This document shows, one piece after another, positions 7,736-16,382 of a DNA stretch of 64,000 nucleotides. A model generated the notes under the pieces. That model was not told the origin of the DNA and did not search any database. It worked only from the letters and a program-made list of their open reading frames with translations. The DNA comes from Saccharicrinis sp963675435. Lineage in GTDB: Bacteria; Bacteroidota; Bacteroidia; Bacteroidales; Marinilabiliaceae. The DNA lies in contig OY776216.1 in assembly GCA_963675435.1 (NCBI GenBank), positions 4,030,001-4,094,000 of the forward strand. The letters are read 5' to 3'. Positions within the stretch are counted from its first letter, which is position 1. Every line of letters starts with the position of its first letter. Both the position numbers and the translations under genes were made by a program.

Positions 7736-8314
7736 AATTATTCAATGAAGATTGTAAATTACAATGTAAATTCTATCTATTGATCTGTTTGATATTAATG
7801 TGTAAAATATATCAAACTGATCTGCAAAAATAATTATTTAAAACACAATAATATTACATAACGGACTTTTAATTACTATAAACCTTATCTATTAAATGCT
7901 GTTCCATTATACCGAGAATTGGGCTTATTGTTTACAAAAACATAAGGCTATAATTTAGCTTTGCACTGCATTTTCTGGATAAAGCTTTTAATATGACCTT
8001 ATCGCTTAGGTATTTTATATCTGTGTCAATAAAATATTATAGAAAACATAGGGGCGTAAGCCCTGTTATCTTAAGTTTCTATTATGACCAATACCTTTAC
8101 CCAACTATTGGCAATGCAAATTTATCGCAAAGTATACGCAAATGAATCGCAAAGGAGACTAGACAGCTACGCAACTGTTTCGCAAATGATCGCAACCGCT
8201 ACACGACCTGTACACAACCTTTACACCATAGATTTGCGATAACTGCACGATAAAGTAGTGATCATGTAGCACAAAACAGAACGCTTGATTAGTAATTGTA
8301 ATATTGTAGGGTTA
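7736..8314. other. Gene-free accessory stretch with repeated CGCAA motifs
   Basis: No convincing gene. Between about 8121 and 8232 the motif (T/A)CGCAA occurs six times on the plus strand (ATCGCAAAG, TACGCAAATG, ATCGCAAAG, TACGCAACT, TTCGCAAATG, ATCGCAACC), followed by one inverted form (TTTGCGAT). The spacing is irregular, so it is not a CRISPR or a regular tandem repeat. The rest is AT-rich sequence with no recognised signal. Confidence 0.5.
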
Positions 8315-8480
8315 GAACAAATTAGATCCAGACTATCGTAATGAAGATTTAAAGTATCATAAAACAAGGCTTTAGTGAAACGGGGCATAGCAGCGTTCTG
8401 GGAAGTTAAAGTGAAGCAACGAAGTGTCATGTTTTGAAGTAATTTCAATATGTAATAGATTTTCTTATACGTATGGCGGG
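8315..8480. mobile_element. MITE-like element family 1, copy 2 (diverged, 166 bp)
   Basis: Positions 8337-8480 align without gaps to 5424-5567, with roughly 18 mismatches in 144 bases, and end in the same GCGGG. The first ~22 bases no longer match the family's CCCGG end and no 5-bp duplication is recognisable, so this is an older or damaged insertion. The short reading frame on its minus strand has mostly amino-acid-changing differences relative to copy 1. The element is therefore not under protein-level constraint. Confidence 0.75.
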
Positions 8481-8609
8481 TTTTACTAACGCAACGCTGA
8501 AAACACCTATTAACTATAAGTATATAAATAAAAAAAGGCTACAATATAGTTATGTAGTATTTGACACACATTGAATTTAATTTATCTTTAGCATATTAAT
8601 TAATAACCT

Positions 8610-9659
8610 ATGACTAGATACTTTATTCTATTATCTCTTATTTCAATAAACTTGTGCCTCTTGGCACAAAAAGAGCCCAACTGGGTTAATTCAACATGGA
8701 GAGAAACACAATATCCTAATCACACGTTCTTGTCGGGTTTTGCTCAGGATGCAAAAGATAAAGATGAATCATTGGCAGAATCGCTACAACGAATTAAAAA
8801 TATGGCTGTGGGCGATTTGGCCAGAAGTGTTGTTTCATCTGTAAAAACAGTATCACAAAATTATGCACAAAGCACCTCATTTGGCGACAATGAAGAAATC
8901 AAAAATACTTTTGAAACCCATACTCAATCAGAGACTGATGCCGAAATAAACAACATTAAGGTTGAAACCTATCATAACACCCAAAACGATTTTATTTATG
9001 CATTTGCCTATGTTAACCGATATGAGGTAATTGGTTATTACAAAGCCAATATCAATATTAACATTCAACAAATTGAAGGAATTATAAAAACGGCAAACGA
9101 ACTAATAGCAACTGCTAAAAAATCAAAGGCTCAGGATGAACTCAAAAAAACCATTGCGCTTTTTGCTAAAAATGAATACGCACAAGGGTTACTCACTGCT
9201 GTTGATAAAAACATAGATGATGCCGGTTTACAAATGAACAAGTCGATTGAATTGCGAAATACCGTTATTCAAATGTTAAGTGAACTTGAACAGGGAATTT
9301 ACATCTACTTTGATTGTAATGCCTTATTATTTGGAAGTAAGGACAACACCTTAGAAAACAAAACTAAAGCTATATTATCTGATAATGGTTGTAGTTTTAC
9401 TAACGACAAAACACTAGCGGATTGGATTGTTGCCATAAAGGCATCGGCACGTAAAAACACGTTATATATGGATGTATATTCGAGTTATGTGGATGCTGAA
9501 ATAAAACTCACCAAAGTATTTAATCAAAAGAACGAATATGAAAATAAAATAAGTAAAAAAGGCAATAGTATGGTAAGTTACCAAGAGGCAGCTGTTGTTG
9601 CCTATGAAGAAATTGCTGCTACTTTAGTCAAAGATTTACTTACACGGATTAAAAATTAG
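8610..9659 (+). CDS. LPP20-like secreted protein
   Basis: 349 residues with a signal peptide (MTRYFILLSLISINLCLLAQ). PNWVNSTWRETQYPNHTFLSGF is the typical start of LPP20/FlgP-type domains (PxW...P....YLxGxG), followed by a long helical section with RIKNMAVGDLARSVVSSVKT. The second half (about 160-349) has a coiled-coil-like helix (IIKTANELIATAKKSKAQDE) and a domain containing YMDVYSSYVDAEIKL, reminiscent of the CsgG/LpoB-type partner domain. Proteins of this kind act at the envelope in outer-membrane or peptidoglycan-associated complexes. Its neighbour downstream is a CsgG/TolB-like protein, and the pairing suggests a joint function, not known in detail. Confidence 0.75.
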   Translation: MTRYFILLSLISINLCLLAQKEPNWVNSTWRETQYPNHTFLSGFAQDAKDKDESLAESLQRIKNMAVGDLARSVVSSVKTVSQNYAQSTSFGDNEEIKNTFETHTQSETDAEINNIKVETYHNTQNDFIYAFAYVNRYEVIGYYKANININIQQIEGIIKTANELIATAKKSKAQDELKKTIALFAKNEYAQGLLTAVDKNIDDAGLQMNKSIELRNTVIQMLSELEQGIYIYFDCNALLFGSKDNTLENKTKAILSDNGCSFTNDKTLADWIVAIKASARKNTLYMDVYSSYVDAEIKLTKVFNQKNEYENKISKKGNSMVSYQEAAVVAYEEIAATLVKDLLTRIKN

Positions 9660-9853
9660 TTTATTTTTGTATCTCACAAAACAAAAAAGTACATCATAAA
9701 AGCCTTACTATAAATCAGTATTGTCTTAATGTAAATTAATAATTGATTTAAAACGAGCCATTTAAATTGAAATATCAACCAAATCTTTACCTTAATTCTG
9801 GGAATGATTATTCTGATAATTTCAATGCGGCCAATAAAAGAAAATTTATACTC

Positions 9854-10741
9854 ATGAAACATCTATTCCTAATCATCTTTTGCTTTTACACCTTATCTCT
9901 TGTTGCTCAAGACGACAAAAAAGTGGCTGTTTTTGATCCTGATGGAGAAGTAGCTAATGGAATTAAAAGCATTGTTAGAGAAGAAATTAGTAATGCAATC
10001 GTTAATACTCCTTCATACACAGTGGTTGAACGTACAATGATTGAAAAGGTATTGGCTGAAGCACAATTTCAAAGTAAAGGTTTAGTTGATGATTCACAGA
10101 TTAGTAAACTGGGAAAAATGATGGGTGCTGATTTAGTTTGTTATGGTTCTGTGGTTCCTTTAGGCAATAACTTTTACATATCGCTTAAAATGGTTAATGT
10201 AATTTCTGCCAAAGTTGTTTTACAAGCAACAGGATCTACTCAACAAGGTACTAACGATTTAATACAAGTGAGTCAGCAAATAGCCAACAAACTCATTAAA
10301 AACGGCAATTATGTTCCTCAAAAACAAGTGCAACAACCAACTCCAGTAAAGCAAAATCCTTTAATAAAAACACCTCCGGCCGAAAATACTTTACTTATTG
10401 CTATTCGCCCGGATAACAAAACGGAATTAGCGAAAGCAATTATTGATAAAATGACTTTACGATTTGGCGAAAAATACAATATTCAGGTTGCAAACCGTGT
10501 TTCAAACGGATCTGTTAGTTATATCTGTGGAAAATTCAGGGCCCAATACAAATGCAAGCACATTGCACTAATCACACTTAAAGAATCGAGCAAAGAGGTT
10601 TACTATATTGCAGAAACATTGAACACCAGCACCAAAAGAAGAGAAGGAGCGCCTGTTAAAAAGGCATTAAAAACCAAAAAATTATCTACTTCTGAAATCA
10701 TAAATGACCTGGTTGATAATTACAATCACCTATTAAAATAA
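9854..10741 (+). CDS. CsgG/TolB-N-like (penicillin-binding-protein-activator-like) secreted protein
   Basis: 295 residues from the ATG at 9854, which begins a clean signal peptide (MKHLFLIIFCFYTLSLVAQ). An earlier in-frame start would put 29 polar residues before the signal peptide and was rejected. Residues 25-150 match the CsgG/FlgO/LpoB fold: KKVAVFDPDGEVANGIKSIV, YTVVERTMIEKVLAEAQFQ, KLGKMMGADLVCYGSVVPLG, ISLKMVNVISAKVV. The C-terminal third is less characteristic and may be a second small domain. It follows the LPP20-like gene by 194 bp and precedes a polysaccharide deacetylase by 13 bp. A lipid-anchored or periplasmic assembly role is likely but unproven. Confidence 0.75.
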   Translation: MKHLFLIIFCFYTLSLVAQDDKKVAVFDPDGEVANGIKSIVREEISNAIVNTPSYTVVERTMIEKVLAEAQFQSKGLVDDSQISKLGKMMGADLVCYGSVVPLGNNFYISLKMVNVISAKVVLQATGSTQQGTNDLIQVSQQIANKLIKNGNYVPQKQVQQPTPVKQNPLIKTPPAENTLLIAIRPDNKTELAKAIIDKMTLRFGEKYNIQVANRVSNGSVSYICGKFRAQYKCKHIALITLKESSKEVYYIAETLNTSTKRREGAPVKKALKTKKLSTSEIINDLVDNYNHLLK

Positions 10742-10754
10742 ACTTATTTTCAGC

Positions 10755-11555
10755 ATGAAGCTTATTTATTCCTTTTGCATTATTATCTTATCATTAATTA
10801 CTCCTGTAATAAATGCACAAAAACACGCTATGTGGAACGGTAAACAATGTGCCGTAGTACTTACCTATGACGATGCCTTAAATGTTCATCTGGATCATGT
10901 AATTCCATGTCTGGATTCGAGTAATATAAAAGGTACCTTTTACTTACAAGGCGAATCTCCTGTTATTAAAAATAGAATGAACGAATGGAGGCTTGCCGCC
11001 GAAAATGGTCATGAACTAGGGAATCATTCATTAACGCACCCTTGCAATGGAAAACTTGATGGGCGAGAGTGGGTTTCTGAAGAAAAAGACCTAAGTACAT
11101 ATTCTGTTTATAGAGCAGTAAATGAAATTAAAATTACAAATACACTTCTGCAAGCTATCGATGGCAAACAAGAGCGTACTTTTGCCTATCCTTGTGGAGA
11201 TGCATTTATTGACACCGTAAATTATTATAAATCATTAGAAAATGATTTTATTGCAGCGAGAGGTGTTCAACCGGGAATGCAACACATCAATGAGATTGAT
11301 TTAAATGATATTCAATGCTATATGATCAATGGTCAATCTGGTGCAGAAATGATAGATCTGGTAAAACAAGCATCAAAAACTCATACCTTATTGGTGTTCT
11401 TATTCCACGGAGTAGGAGGAGAACACAGTATTAACGTATCTCTAGAGGCTCATCAGGAACTTGTACAATACCTATCCAAACATCGAAAGAAAATTTGGAC
11501 TGCTCCTTTAGTTGAAGTAGCTGATTACATAAAAAAAGAGCAGAATAATCTTTAA
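10755..11555 (+). CDS. Secreted polysaccharide deacetylase (CE4/NodB fold)
   Basis: 266 residues with a signal peptide (MKLIYSFCIIILSLITPVINAQ). The NodB motifs are visible: VLTYDDALNVH (motif 1, the metal- and base-Asp pair), HELGNHSLTHPC (motif 2, the metal His pair), TFAYPCGD (motif 3), and LLVFLFHGVGGEH near the end. Enzymes of this type remove acetyl groups from N-acetylated or O-acetylated polysaccharides. Substrate unknown. It starts 13 bp after the CsgG-like gene and is likely in the same operon, suggesting activity on an envelope or imported glycan. Confidence 0.88.
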   Translation: MKLIYSFCIIILSLITPVINAQKHAMWNGKQCAVVLTYDDALNVHLDHVIPCLDSSNIKGTFYLQGESPVIKNRMNEWRLAAENGHELGNHSLTHPCNGKLDGREWVSEEKDLSTYSVYRAVNEIKITNTLLQAIDGKQERTFAYPCGDAFIDTVNYYKSLENDFIAARGVQPGMQHINEIDLNDIQCYMINGQSGAEMIDLVKQASKTHTLLVFLFHGVGGEHSINVSLEAHQELVQYLSKHRKKIWTAPLVEVADYIKKEQNNL

Positions 11556-11779
11556 TATCCGATAGTAATAATCAATTCAGTAATTGGATATTGCTGACAT
11601 CAGATTATTTACTACAATATATTTTGATGCTCTTTTTGAGTACTAAAGAAGTAATGTATTTTAATTAAACGGAAGCAGAAGTCTCTAATATCACCACTTG
11701 ACTTTACATTTGCTATATGTCAGTCTGAAGTTCTGTAATAGACGGTAACCGTCTCCGCATACCCCCCCTTCAAAAAAAT

Positions 11780-11816
11780 GCCCCATCAGATTTATTAATT
11801 TGATGGGGCGTTTTTT
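11780..11816. terminator. Hairpin terminator inside the IS66 end
   Basis: GCCCCATCA (11780-11788) pairs with TGATGGGGC (11801-11809), with an A-run before and GTTTTTT after, so it can act in both directions. It lies just beyond the tnpC stop codon inside the insertion sequence. It could end the tnp transcript and also insulate it from outside transcription. Confidence 0.8.
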
Positions 11817-11820
11817 ACTT

Positions 11821-13269
11821 TTATTCAGCCCATCTATCTGGAAGTAGGTTTCGGATTTGTTCACTTGTCATCTTTGGACTTTCTGCCAAACGCTGCATTA
11901 CATCCTTGAAATAGGAAAATGTATTTATATTATTCAATCTGCATGAAATAGCTAGAGAATAAAGAATAGCAGTTCTACTGGCACCAGCATTAGAACCACA
12001 AAAAAGCGAATTACGACGACTAATGCTGATATAGCGCATAGGTCGTTCAATTATATTATTGTCCAGATCGTATTCGGTAGATATGATAATGTTGTAAATG
12101 GACTCTAATTCATTCAGACAGTAAGCTGTAGCTTTAGCTAATATGTGGTTCGGCAATATCTCAGGATCTTTTTCTATATCCCTGAGTTTCTTTTCTAACT
12201 TCATATATACTTTTAGCGAAGCTTCTTTCCATTTTTCTTTTGGTTTTTTCTTTCGGATACTATAAAATTGATTGTATAGGTTAATAACTTCGAGAGCTTC
12301 GGGTTGTTCCCCGATCTCTATAAATTTTCTTTTGCAATGTTGAACACAACCTAAGCGTATTGCTTTGGGATAATCCCATCCTTCTAAAACTTTGTATGAA
12401 CTATATCCATCAGTCTGTACAACACCTTTATAATCCTTCGGTAGATAATTAGTGAAGACCGTCTTACTTCGTGAACCACTTTCATAAATGAACTGTATTA
12501 AATTGTTTTGGTGAGAAAAAGCACTCCAAAAATAACCCTTGCGACTTCCTTTATCACCACCTAATATAGTGTGGTAGGTTTCATCAAAATGAATGTAGGA
12601 ATCAGCTAAAATAGCATTTTTGAGTACTGGCATTAATCTATCAAGTAACCCTGCTGATTTTTCAATTAATCCATGAGTGGTTGCCTTTGGAATGTCAATG
12701 CCCATCTCATTTAGGTATTTCATGATGCGTTCAACTGGTAAGCCGTACACATATCTTTGTTGAATCAGGTGTGCCAGCAATGAACTGTCAAAATTAGAAT
12801 TCATGAAAGGTGTCATAGGGGCTTTGCCTTCGAAAAAATCATCGCCCATTCTATATTTTTTACAGTGGTAAATATGTTTGATAAGACGGGGTGGAATATA
12901 CTCATACCTTATCACATCGCGATAAAACAGGTAAACGGCAGCCTTTTCGTCAAAGCTAGCATCGGAAGGCATAACATCTTCTACAAGCTCTTCGATATTA
13001 TCATATACTTTTCTTTTGGCTCCATTATTACCTCTTTGTTTGGGAGTAGGAGCCTTAGGTGTATTCGCAGGTACAGATGTTGTATTCTTGCGTTTTTCGG
13101 TATTTTTAGGAAGGTTAATCTGTGCAAAGCGCTTCAGCTTTTCAGCACCTTTATCCTTCTCCAGAATCGCTGCTTTTAATGCAGTCAACTCTTTAGTAAG
13201 TTCTTCTACGGTACTCATTAACTTTGCATTTTGCTCCTTAAAAAAAGCCACTAACTCCTTGTCTGTCAT
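11821..13269 (-). CDS. tnpC: IS66-family transposase TnpC
   Basis: 482 residues from the ATG at 13269 (MTDKELVAFFKEQN). A leucine-rich coiled coil at the N-terminus (about 10-45) and a basic linker precede the DDE domain. Catalytic-region motifs are SYIHFDETYHTILGG, GVVQTDGYSSY, a CVQHCKRKFIEI block and NNIIERPMRYISISRRNSLF, ending with the IS66 C-terminal helix domain (LFCGSNAGASRTAILYSL). The usual CxxC zinc-finger pairs are reduced: only IYHCKKYR remains recognisable. It catalyses excision and insertion of the element and is encoded with tnpB. Confidence 0.95.
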   Translation of the reverse strand: MTDKELVAFFKEQNAKLMSTVEELTKELTALKAAILEKDKGAEKLKRFAQINLPKNTEKRKNTTSVPANTPKAPTPKQRGNNGAKRKVYDNIEELVEDVMPSDASFDEKAAVYLFYRDVIRYEYIPPRLIKHIYHCKKYRMGDDFFEGKAPMTPFMNSNFDSSLLAHLIQQRYVYGLPVERIMKYLNEMGIDIPKATTHGLIEKSAGLLDRLMPVLKNAILADSYIHFDETYHTILGGDKGSRKGYFWSAFSHQNNLIQFIYESGSRSKTVFTNYLPKDYKGVVQTDGYSSYKVLEGWDYPKAIRLGCVQHCKRKFIEIGEQPEALEVINLYNQFYSIRKKKPKEKWKEASLKVYMKLEKKLRDIEKDPEILPNHILAKATAYCLNELESIYNIIISTEYDLDNNIIERPMRYISISRRNSLFCGSNAGASRTAILYSLAISCRLNNINTFSYFKDVMQRLAESPKMTSEQIRNLLPDRWAE

Positions 13270-13343
13270 GACATAAAGATACAAAAAAAGTGCGGTTTTA
13301 CCATAAGAAAATCATACTATCTTCCATCTTTAATCTCTCTATA

Positions 13344-13706
13344 TCAAAGAGTTAACTGGGCTTTTATCCGTAATTCGTTAGAGCTACTTTTGTGTTTTAT
13401 GGCATTAACCATTTTGTCTAAAATATCATGTTCAAGCTCAATAAAAGCACCTTTTCTTAGTTGTTGTGGTAGCGTATAACATCCTAATTCCAGCTTTTTG
13501 TTATAAAGAACAAATCCTTCCCTTTGCCATCGTAGTACCTTGATAGATTTACGTGTCTTGCCAATGAAGACATACCCATCGCCATTGAGCGCATTCATAT
13601 TTCCTGATATTTTTACCAGGTGATAAAGTGAATGAATTCCTTTTCGCATGTCGACTGGCTCGCAAAAAAAGTAAAAACGTGTATCCTCTGTGAAATTAAA
13701 AATCAT
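13344..13706 (-). CDS. tnpB: IS66 accessory protein TnpB
   Basis: 120 residues from the ATG at 13706 (MIFNFTEDTRFYFF), the usual size for IS66 Orf2/TnpB. An upstream in-frame start would add 14 residues unlike the family. Family motifs are FFCEPVDMRKGIHSLYHLV, GDGYVFIGKTRKSIKVLRW and REGFVLYNKKLELGCY (compare the usual KR-LExGxF). TnpB is required for IS66 transposition, although its biochemical role is not settled. It precedes tnpC by 74 bp. Confidence 0.93.
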   Translation of the reverse strand: MIFNFTEDTRFYFFCEPVDMRKGIHSLYHLVKISGNMNALNGDGYVFIGKTRKSIKVLRWQREGFVLYNKKLELGCYTLPQQLRKGAFIELEHDILDKMVNAIKHKSSSNELRIKAQLTL

Positions 13707-13820
13707 AATGTATCCTTTGATGTGAGAAATATGGATACAAAGCTTCAAAGTTTTATCACATAAAACTATACGCCATTGTGGAGACGCTTACAATAGACGC
13801 ATCTGACTTTTCAAATTAGC

Positions 13821-13866
13821 TCAAAAAAAATCACTTTGTAATCCATAACGGTTTCACAAAGTGATT
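13821..13866 (-). terminator. Terminator of the CvfB-like gene
   Basis: Read on the minus strand, AATCACTTTGT (13866 to 13856) pairs with ACAAAGTGATT (13839 to 13829), an 11-bp perfect stem. It is followed by a run of T residues (the A8 tract at 13823-13830 on the plus strand). It lies 47 bp beyond the stop codon. Confidence 0.85.
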
Positions 13867-13912
13867 CACAAAAATATTATATAGGATAATATCAGTAGTT
13901 AGTTATACTCAA

Positions 13913-14749
13913 CTACTTTTTAATATATCTTATTCCATCTGGATCAATAGAAATAATTCGCTGCTTATAAAGTGTACCTATTGCCTTTTTAAAGTTCTTC
14001 TTACTTATTCCAAACATACTTGAAATTTCGTCGGCAGGACTTTTATCTGTTATTTTTAAGAAGTTTTGATGATCCTTTAATTTATCAAGGATAGACTGTG
14101 CTATAGCATCCACTTTTTCATAACCTGGTTTTTCTAGTATTAAATCTATTTTATCATCAGATCGCACTTTCTTGATATATCCTTTTAATTTGTCACCTTT
14201 TCTTATCTTTTTAAACACCTCATTGGCATAAATCATTCCCGAATGCGTGTTGTTAATAATGGCTTTAAAACCTAAATCACTCTGATGATAAATCAATAAA
14301 TCAACTTCCTGACCTTCCTCGTATTCTGGAGGAATATTATCTAAGAACTTCTCAACCTTAGAAGATGCGGCAATTCTTTTACTTTCATCATCAAGATAAA
14401 CATAAACTACATAACCTCTCCCCTTTTCTATATCAGCTTTTTGTTCTCTAAACGGAACCAATAAGTCCTTGGGTAATCCCCAATCCATAAATGCTCCTAC
14501 TTTACCAACCTCAACGGCATTTAAGTAAGCAAACTCTCCCACTACAGCCTCAGGCATTTCTGTGGTTGCAATTAAACGATCTTCAGAATCTAAATAGATA
14601 AATACTTCAAGTTCATCATCTACTGTACAGTTAATGGGTACATATCTACGAGGAAGAAGTATTTCGCCTAATTCACCTCCATCAAGATATAATCCAAAAT
14701 CTAAATCTTTTACAACTTTTAAAACGTTGTATTTACCTATTTCTGTCAT
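13913..14749 (-). CDS. cvfB: CvfB/YitL-family S1-like RNA-binding protein
   Basis: 278 residues from the ATG at 14749 (MTEIGKYNVLKVVKDLDFG). The start eight codons upstream lacks family support. Three S1-like OB modules are visible (about 5-60, 65-135, 145-215), with FGLYLDGGELGEILLPRRY, VGAFMDWGLPKDLLVPFREQ and GFKAIINNTHSGMIYANEVF. A winged-helix C-terminus follows (KSPADEISSMFGISKKNFKK). CvfB proteins bind RNA and affect virulence-factor or translation control in Firmicutes. The role in Bacteroidota is not established. A strong terminator follows. Confidence 0.88.
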   Translation of the reverse strand: MTEIGKYNVLKVVKDLDFGLYLDGGELGEILLPRRYVPINCTVDDELEVFIYLDSEDRLIATTEMPEAVVGEFAYLNAVEVGKVGAFMDWGLPKDLLVPFREQKADIEKGRGYVVYVYLDDESKRIAASSKVEKFLDNIPPEYEEGQEVDLLIYHQSDLGFKAIINNTHSGMIYANEVFKKIRKGDKLKGYIKKVRSDDKIDLILEKPGYEKVDAIAQSILDKLKDHQNFLKITDKSPADEISSMFGISKKNFKKAIGTLYKQRIISIDPDGIRYIKK

Positions 14750-14834
14750 TGCTTTATTTACTTTATGCTGCAAAGATAATTAATTAGCTTAATGTTTTAT
14801 CGTATAAAACACCAGACCTCAATATGTATAAATA

Positions 14835-15491
14835 TTAAAGTTTAAACATCTCCTGCCAAAGACGATCAAACTCACTTTTAAACTGCTCAACAATTGATTG
14901 GTTTGTTGTAACCAATAGGTTTTCCTGGTTATGTTTTTGTGCTGTATAAGTCCAGTTAAAACTCCCCGTAAAAGCGATTCTGTCATCAATAATTCCAAAC
15001 TTATTGTGCATATGATATTCGGAGTGATCAATCTTAATATCAATTCCTTTATTCCTTAGATTTTGAATCTCGGATCCTCTGTCGAATATTTTTCGGTCAT
15101 CGGTAATCACTTTTACCTGTACACCCCTTTTATGGCAATCCCATATATCTTATGCCAATCGATGGTCTGTTATTGAAAACACACAAAGCAACACACTTTT
15201 TTTTGCCTTATTGAGCAAATCATTTAAAGTATTACCAATATCGGTACCCGGACTAAATAACACTTTATGCATACGAAATGTATGTTTATCAATTATATCA
15301 AAACACCCTTGTAACCACTCTACAGCTTCTTTATTACTTTTAAAACGTAAAGAATCCTGCAGTAAACTCTCTCTTAACTGCTTTCTATCGTAATGATTTA
15401 ACTCCGAAATTTGATGTAATACATCCTTATTATCTATAGTTTTTACCGTATCAGGCTTTAAAGATCTAAAATATTTGAGCACATTCTCCAT
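14835..15491 (-). pseudogene. PLD-type nuclease gene interrupted by one in-frame stop
   Basis: One frame runs from ATG at 15491 to the stop at 14835 (218 codons) but has a single TAA at 15150-15152. The first half ends SVLLCVFSITDHRLA. After the stop the same frame continues DIWDCHKRGVQVKVITDD and reaches the phospholipase-D HKD motif MHNKFGIIDDRIAFTGSFNW near the end. Families with one HKD motif act as dimeric nucleases or phosphodiesterases. Without the second half, the first has no active site. It is either a recent nonsense mutation (GAA or CAA to TAA would suffice), a sequencing error, or, less likely, readthrough. A start inside the second half (ATT at 15110) is possible but weak. Confidence 0.8.
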
Positions 15492-15527
15492 AATTCACAA
15501 AAGGTAGTATTTGTAAAGATTAAAAAT

Positions 15528-16376
15528 TTATTCCACTACTGATTTACATATATGCGTTGGTATAATTCCCATGTGTTTAATCAAAGATTCAGCTTGTTTT
15601 TCAATGGTACTTCCGGATAAAACCAGGGCTGTATCTATTCCAAACTGATTTCCTCCTATAATATCAGTGTCAAGGGTATCTCCTACCATTAACACCTCTC
15701 TTTTTGACACCTTGCGCTTTGTATTCGCTATTTCATAAGCATACTCAAATATACTTACATCTGGTTTTCCAAAATAAAAGAATTTTCGGTTGCTCACTGC
15801 CTCCATCATATTGGCAATACTACCTATTGCTATGGCAAATTCCCCATCACTTACCGGATATATTTTATCAGGATTTGCCACAATTACAGGCGCATCAGTA
15901 GCTCTAATAACATTTAAAGTTTTATTAATTCCTGGATGAAATTCGTATCCTCCATCATCAAATAACATGATACCTGCAAGAGCAGAATAATCTTTTTCTA
16001 CAACATCTTCCATACGAATAGGGATCAGGTCTGCACTCCTGATAAAATGCTCTGAGGTTTCGCGACCTAAATAAGCAATTAACGAACCCGGATATACATT
16101 TTCTTTTAAAAACTCCACACTCATCATAGCCGAAGAAATCATATTTTCTTCTTTAACCACATCTATACCATAATCCTGATATACTTTTGCCAATAATCTT
16201 GGTGACCGTGATGCATCATTTGTTATAATATAAAAATCGATACCCTCTTCTACTAAAAAAGAGAGCATTTCTTCTACTCCCTTAATCATTCCATGATGCT
16301 TTCTTAAAACCCCATATGCATCAAAAAAAACTACTTTATACTGTTTGGCCAGTTCCTTAAATCTTTTAATCTCCAT
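15528..16376 (-). CDS. HAD-superfamily class IIA phosphatase (NagD-like)
   Basis: 282 residues. Motif I is VVFFDAYGVLRKH (DxYGV variant). Motif II is YIITNDASRSP, and motifs III/IV are YFGKPDVSIFEYA and MVGDTLDTDIIGGNQFGIDT, with the type IIA cap between. This is the order and length of NagD/TIGR01459-type sugar-phosphate or nucleotide phosphatases. Its physiological substrate is unknown. The gene starts 6 bp after the META-domain lipoprotein gene ends and is probably co-transcribed with it. The broken PLD-type gene follows after 36 bp. Confidence 0.87.
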   Translation of the reverse strand: MEIKRFKELAKQYKVVFFDAYGVLRKHHGMIKGVEEMLSFLVEEGIDFYIITNDASRSPRLLAKVYQDYGIDVVKEENMISSAMMSVEFLKENVYPGSLIAYLGRETSEHFIRSADLIPIRMEDVVEKDYSALAGIMLFDDGGYEFHPGINKTLNVIRATDAPVIVANPDKIYPVSDGEFAIAIGSIANMMEAVSNRKFFYFGKPDVSIFEYAYEIANTKRKVSKREVLMVGDTLDTDIIGGNQFGIDTALVLSGSTIEKQAESLIKHMGIIPTHICKSVVE

Positions 16377-16382
16377 TATCTC

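Larger units (their letters stand above)
11745..13791. mobile_element. Complete IS66-family insertion sequence
   Basis: The ends are imperfect inverted repeats: GTAACCGTCTCCGCATACC at 11745 and, reading inward on the minus strand from 13791, GTAAGCGTCTCCACAATGG. Both begin GTAA-C-GTCTCC, as IS66 elements do. The exact 8-bp sequence AATAGACG flanks the element at 11737-11744 and 13792-13799, the duplication length expected for IS66. The 2047-bp element carries tnpB and tnpC on the minus strand. Only 85 bp remain upstream of tnpB, so there is no tnpA. Intact ends and an exact duplication suggest recent insertion into an intergenic region. Confidence 0.93.

Noticed and set aside
8121..8232. CRISPR-like array
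   Set aside because: The repeated unit is only about 5-7 bp with uneven spacing, and no cas genes are present.
8221..8448. Small minus-strand frame MKLLQNMTLRCF... inside the repeat (also at 39569-39769)
   Set aside because: It starts at TTG, lies in a mobile repeat, and most codon differences between copies change the amino acid. It reads as non-coding repeat sequence.
12865..13276. Plus-strand frames opposite tnpC
   Set aside because: They are shadows of the transposase gene, with no family resemblance.
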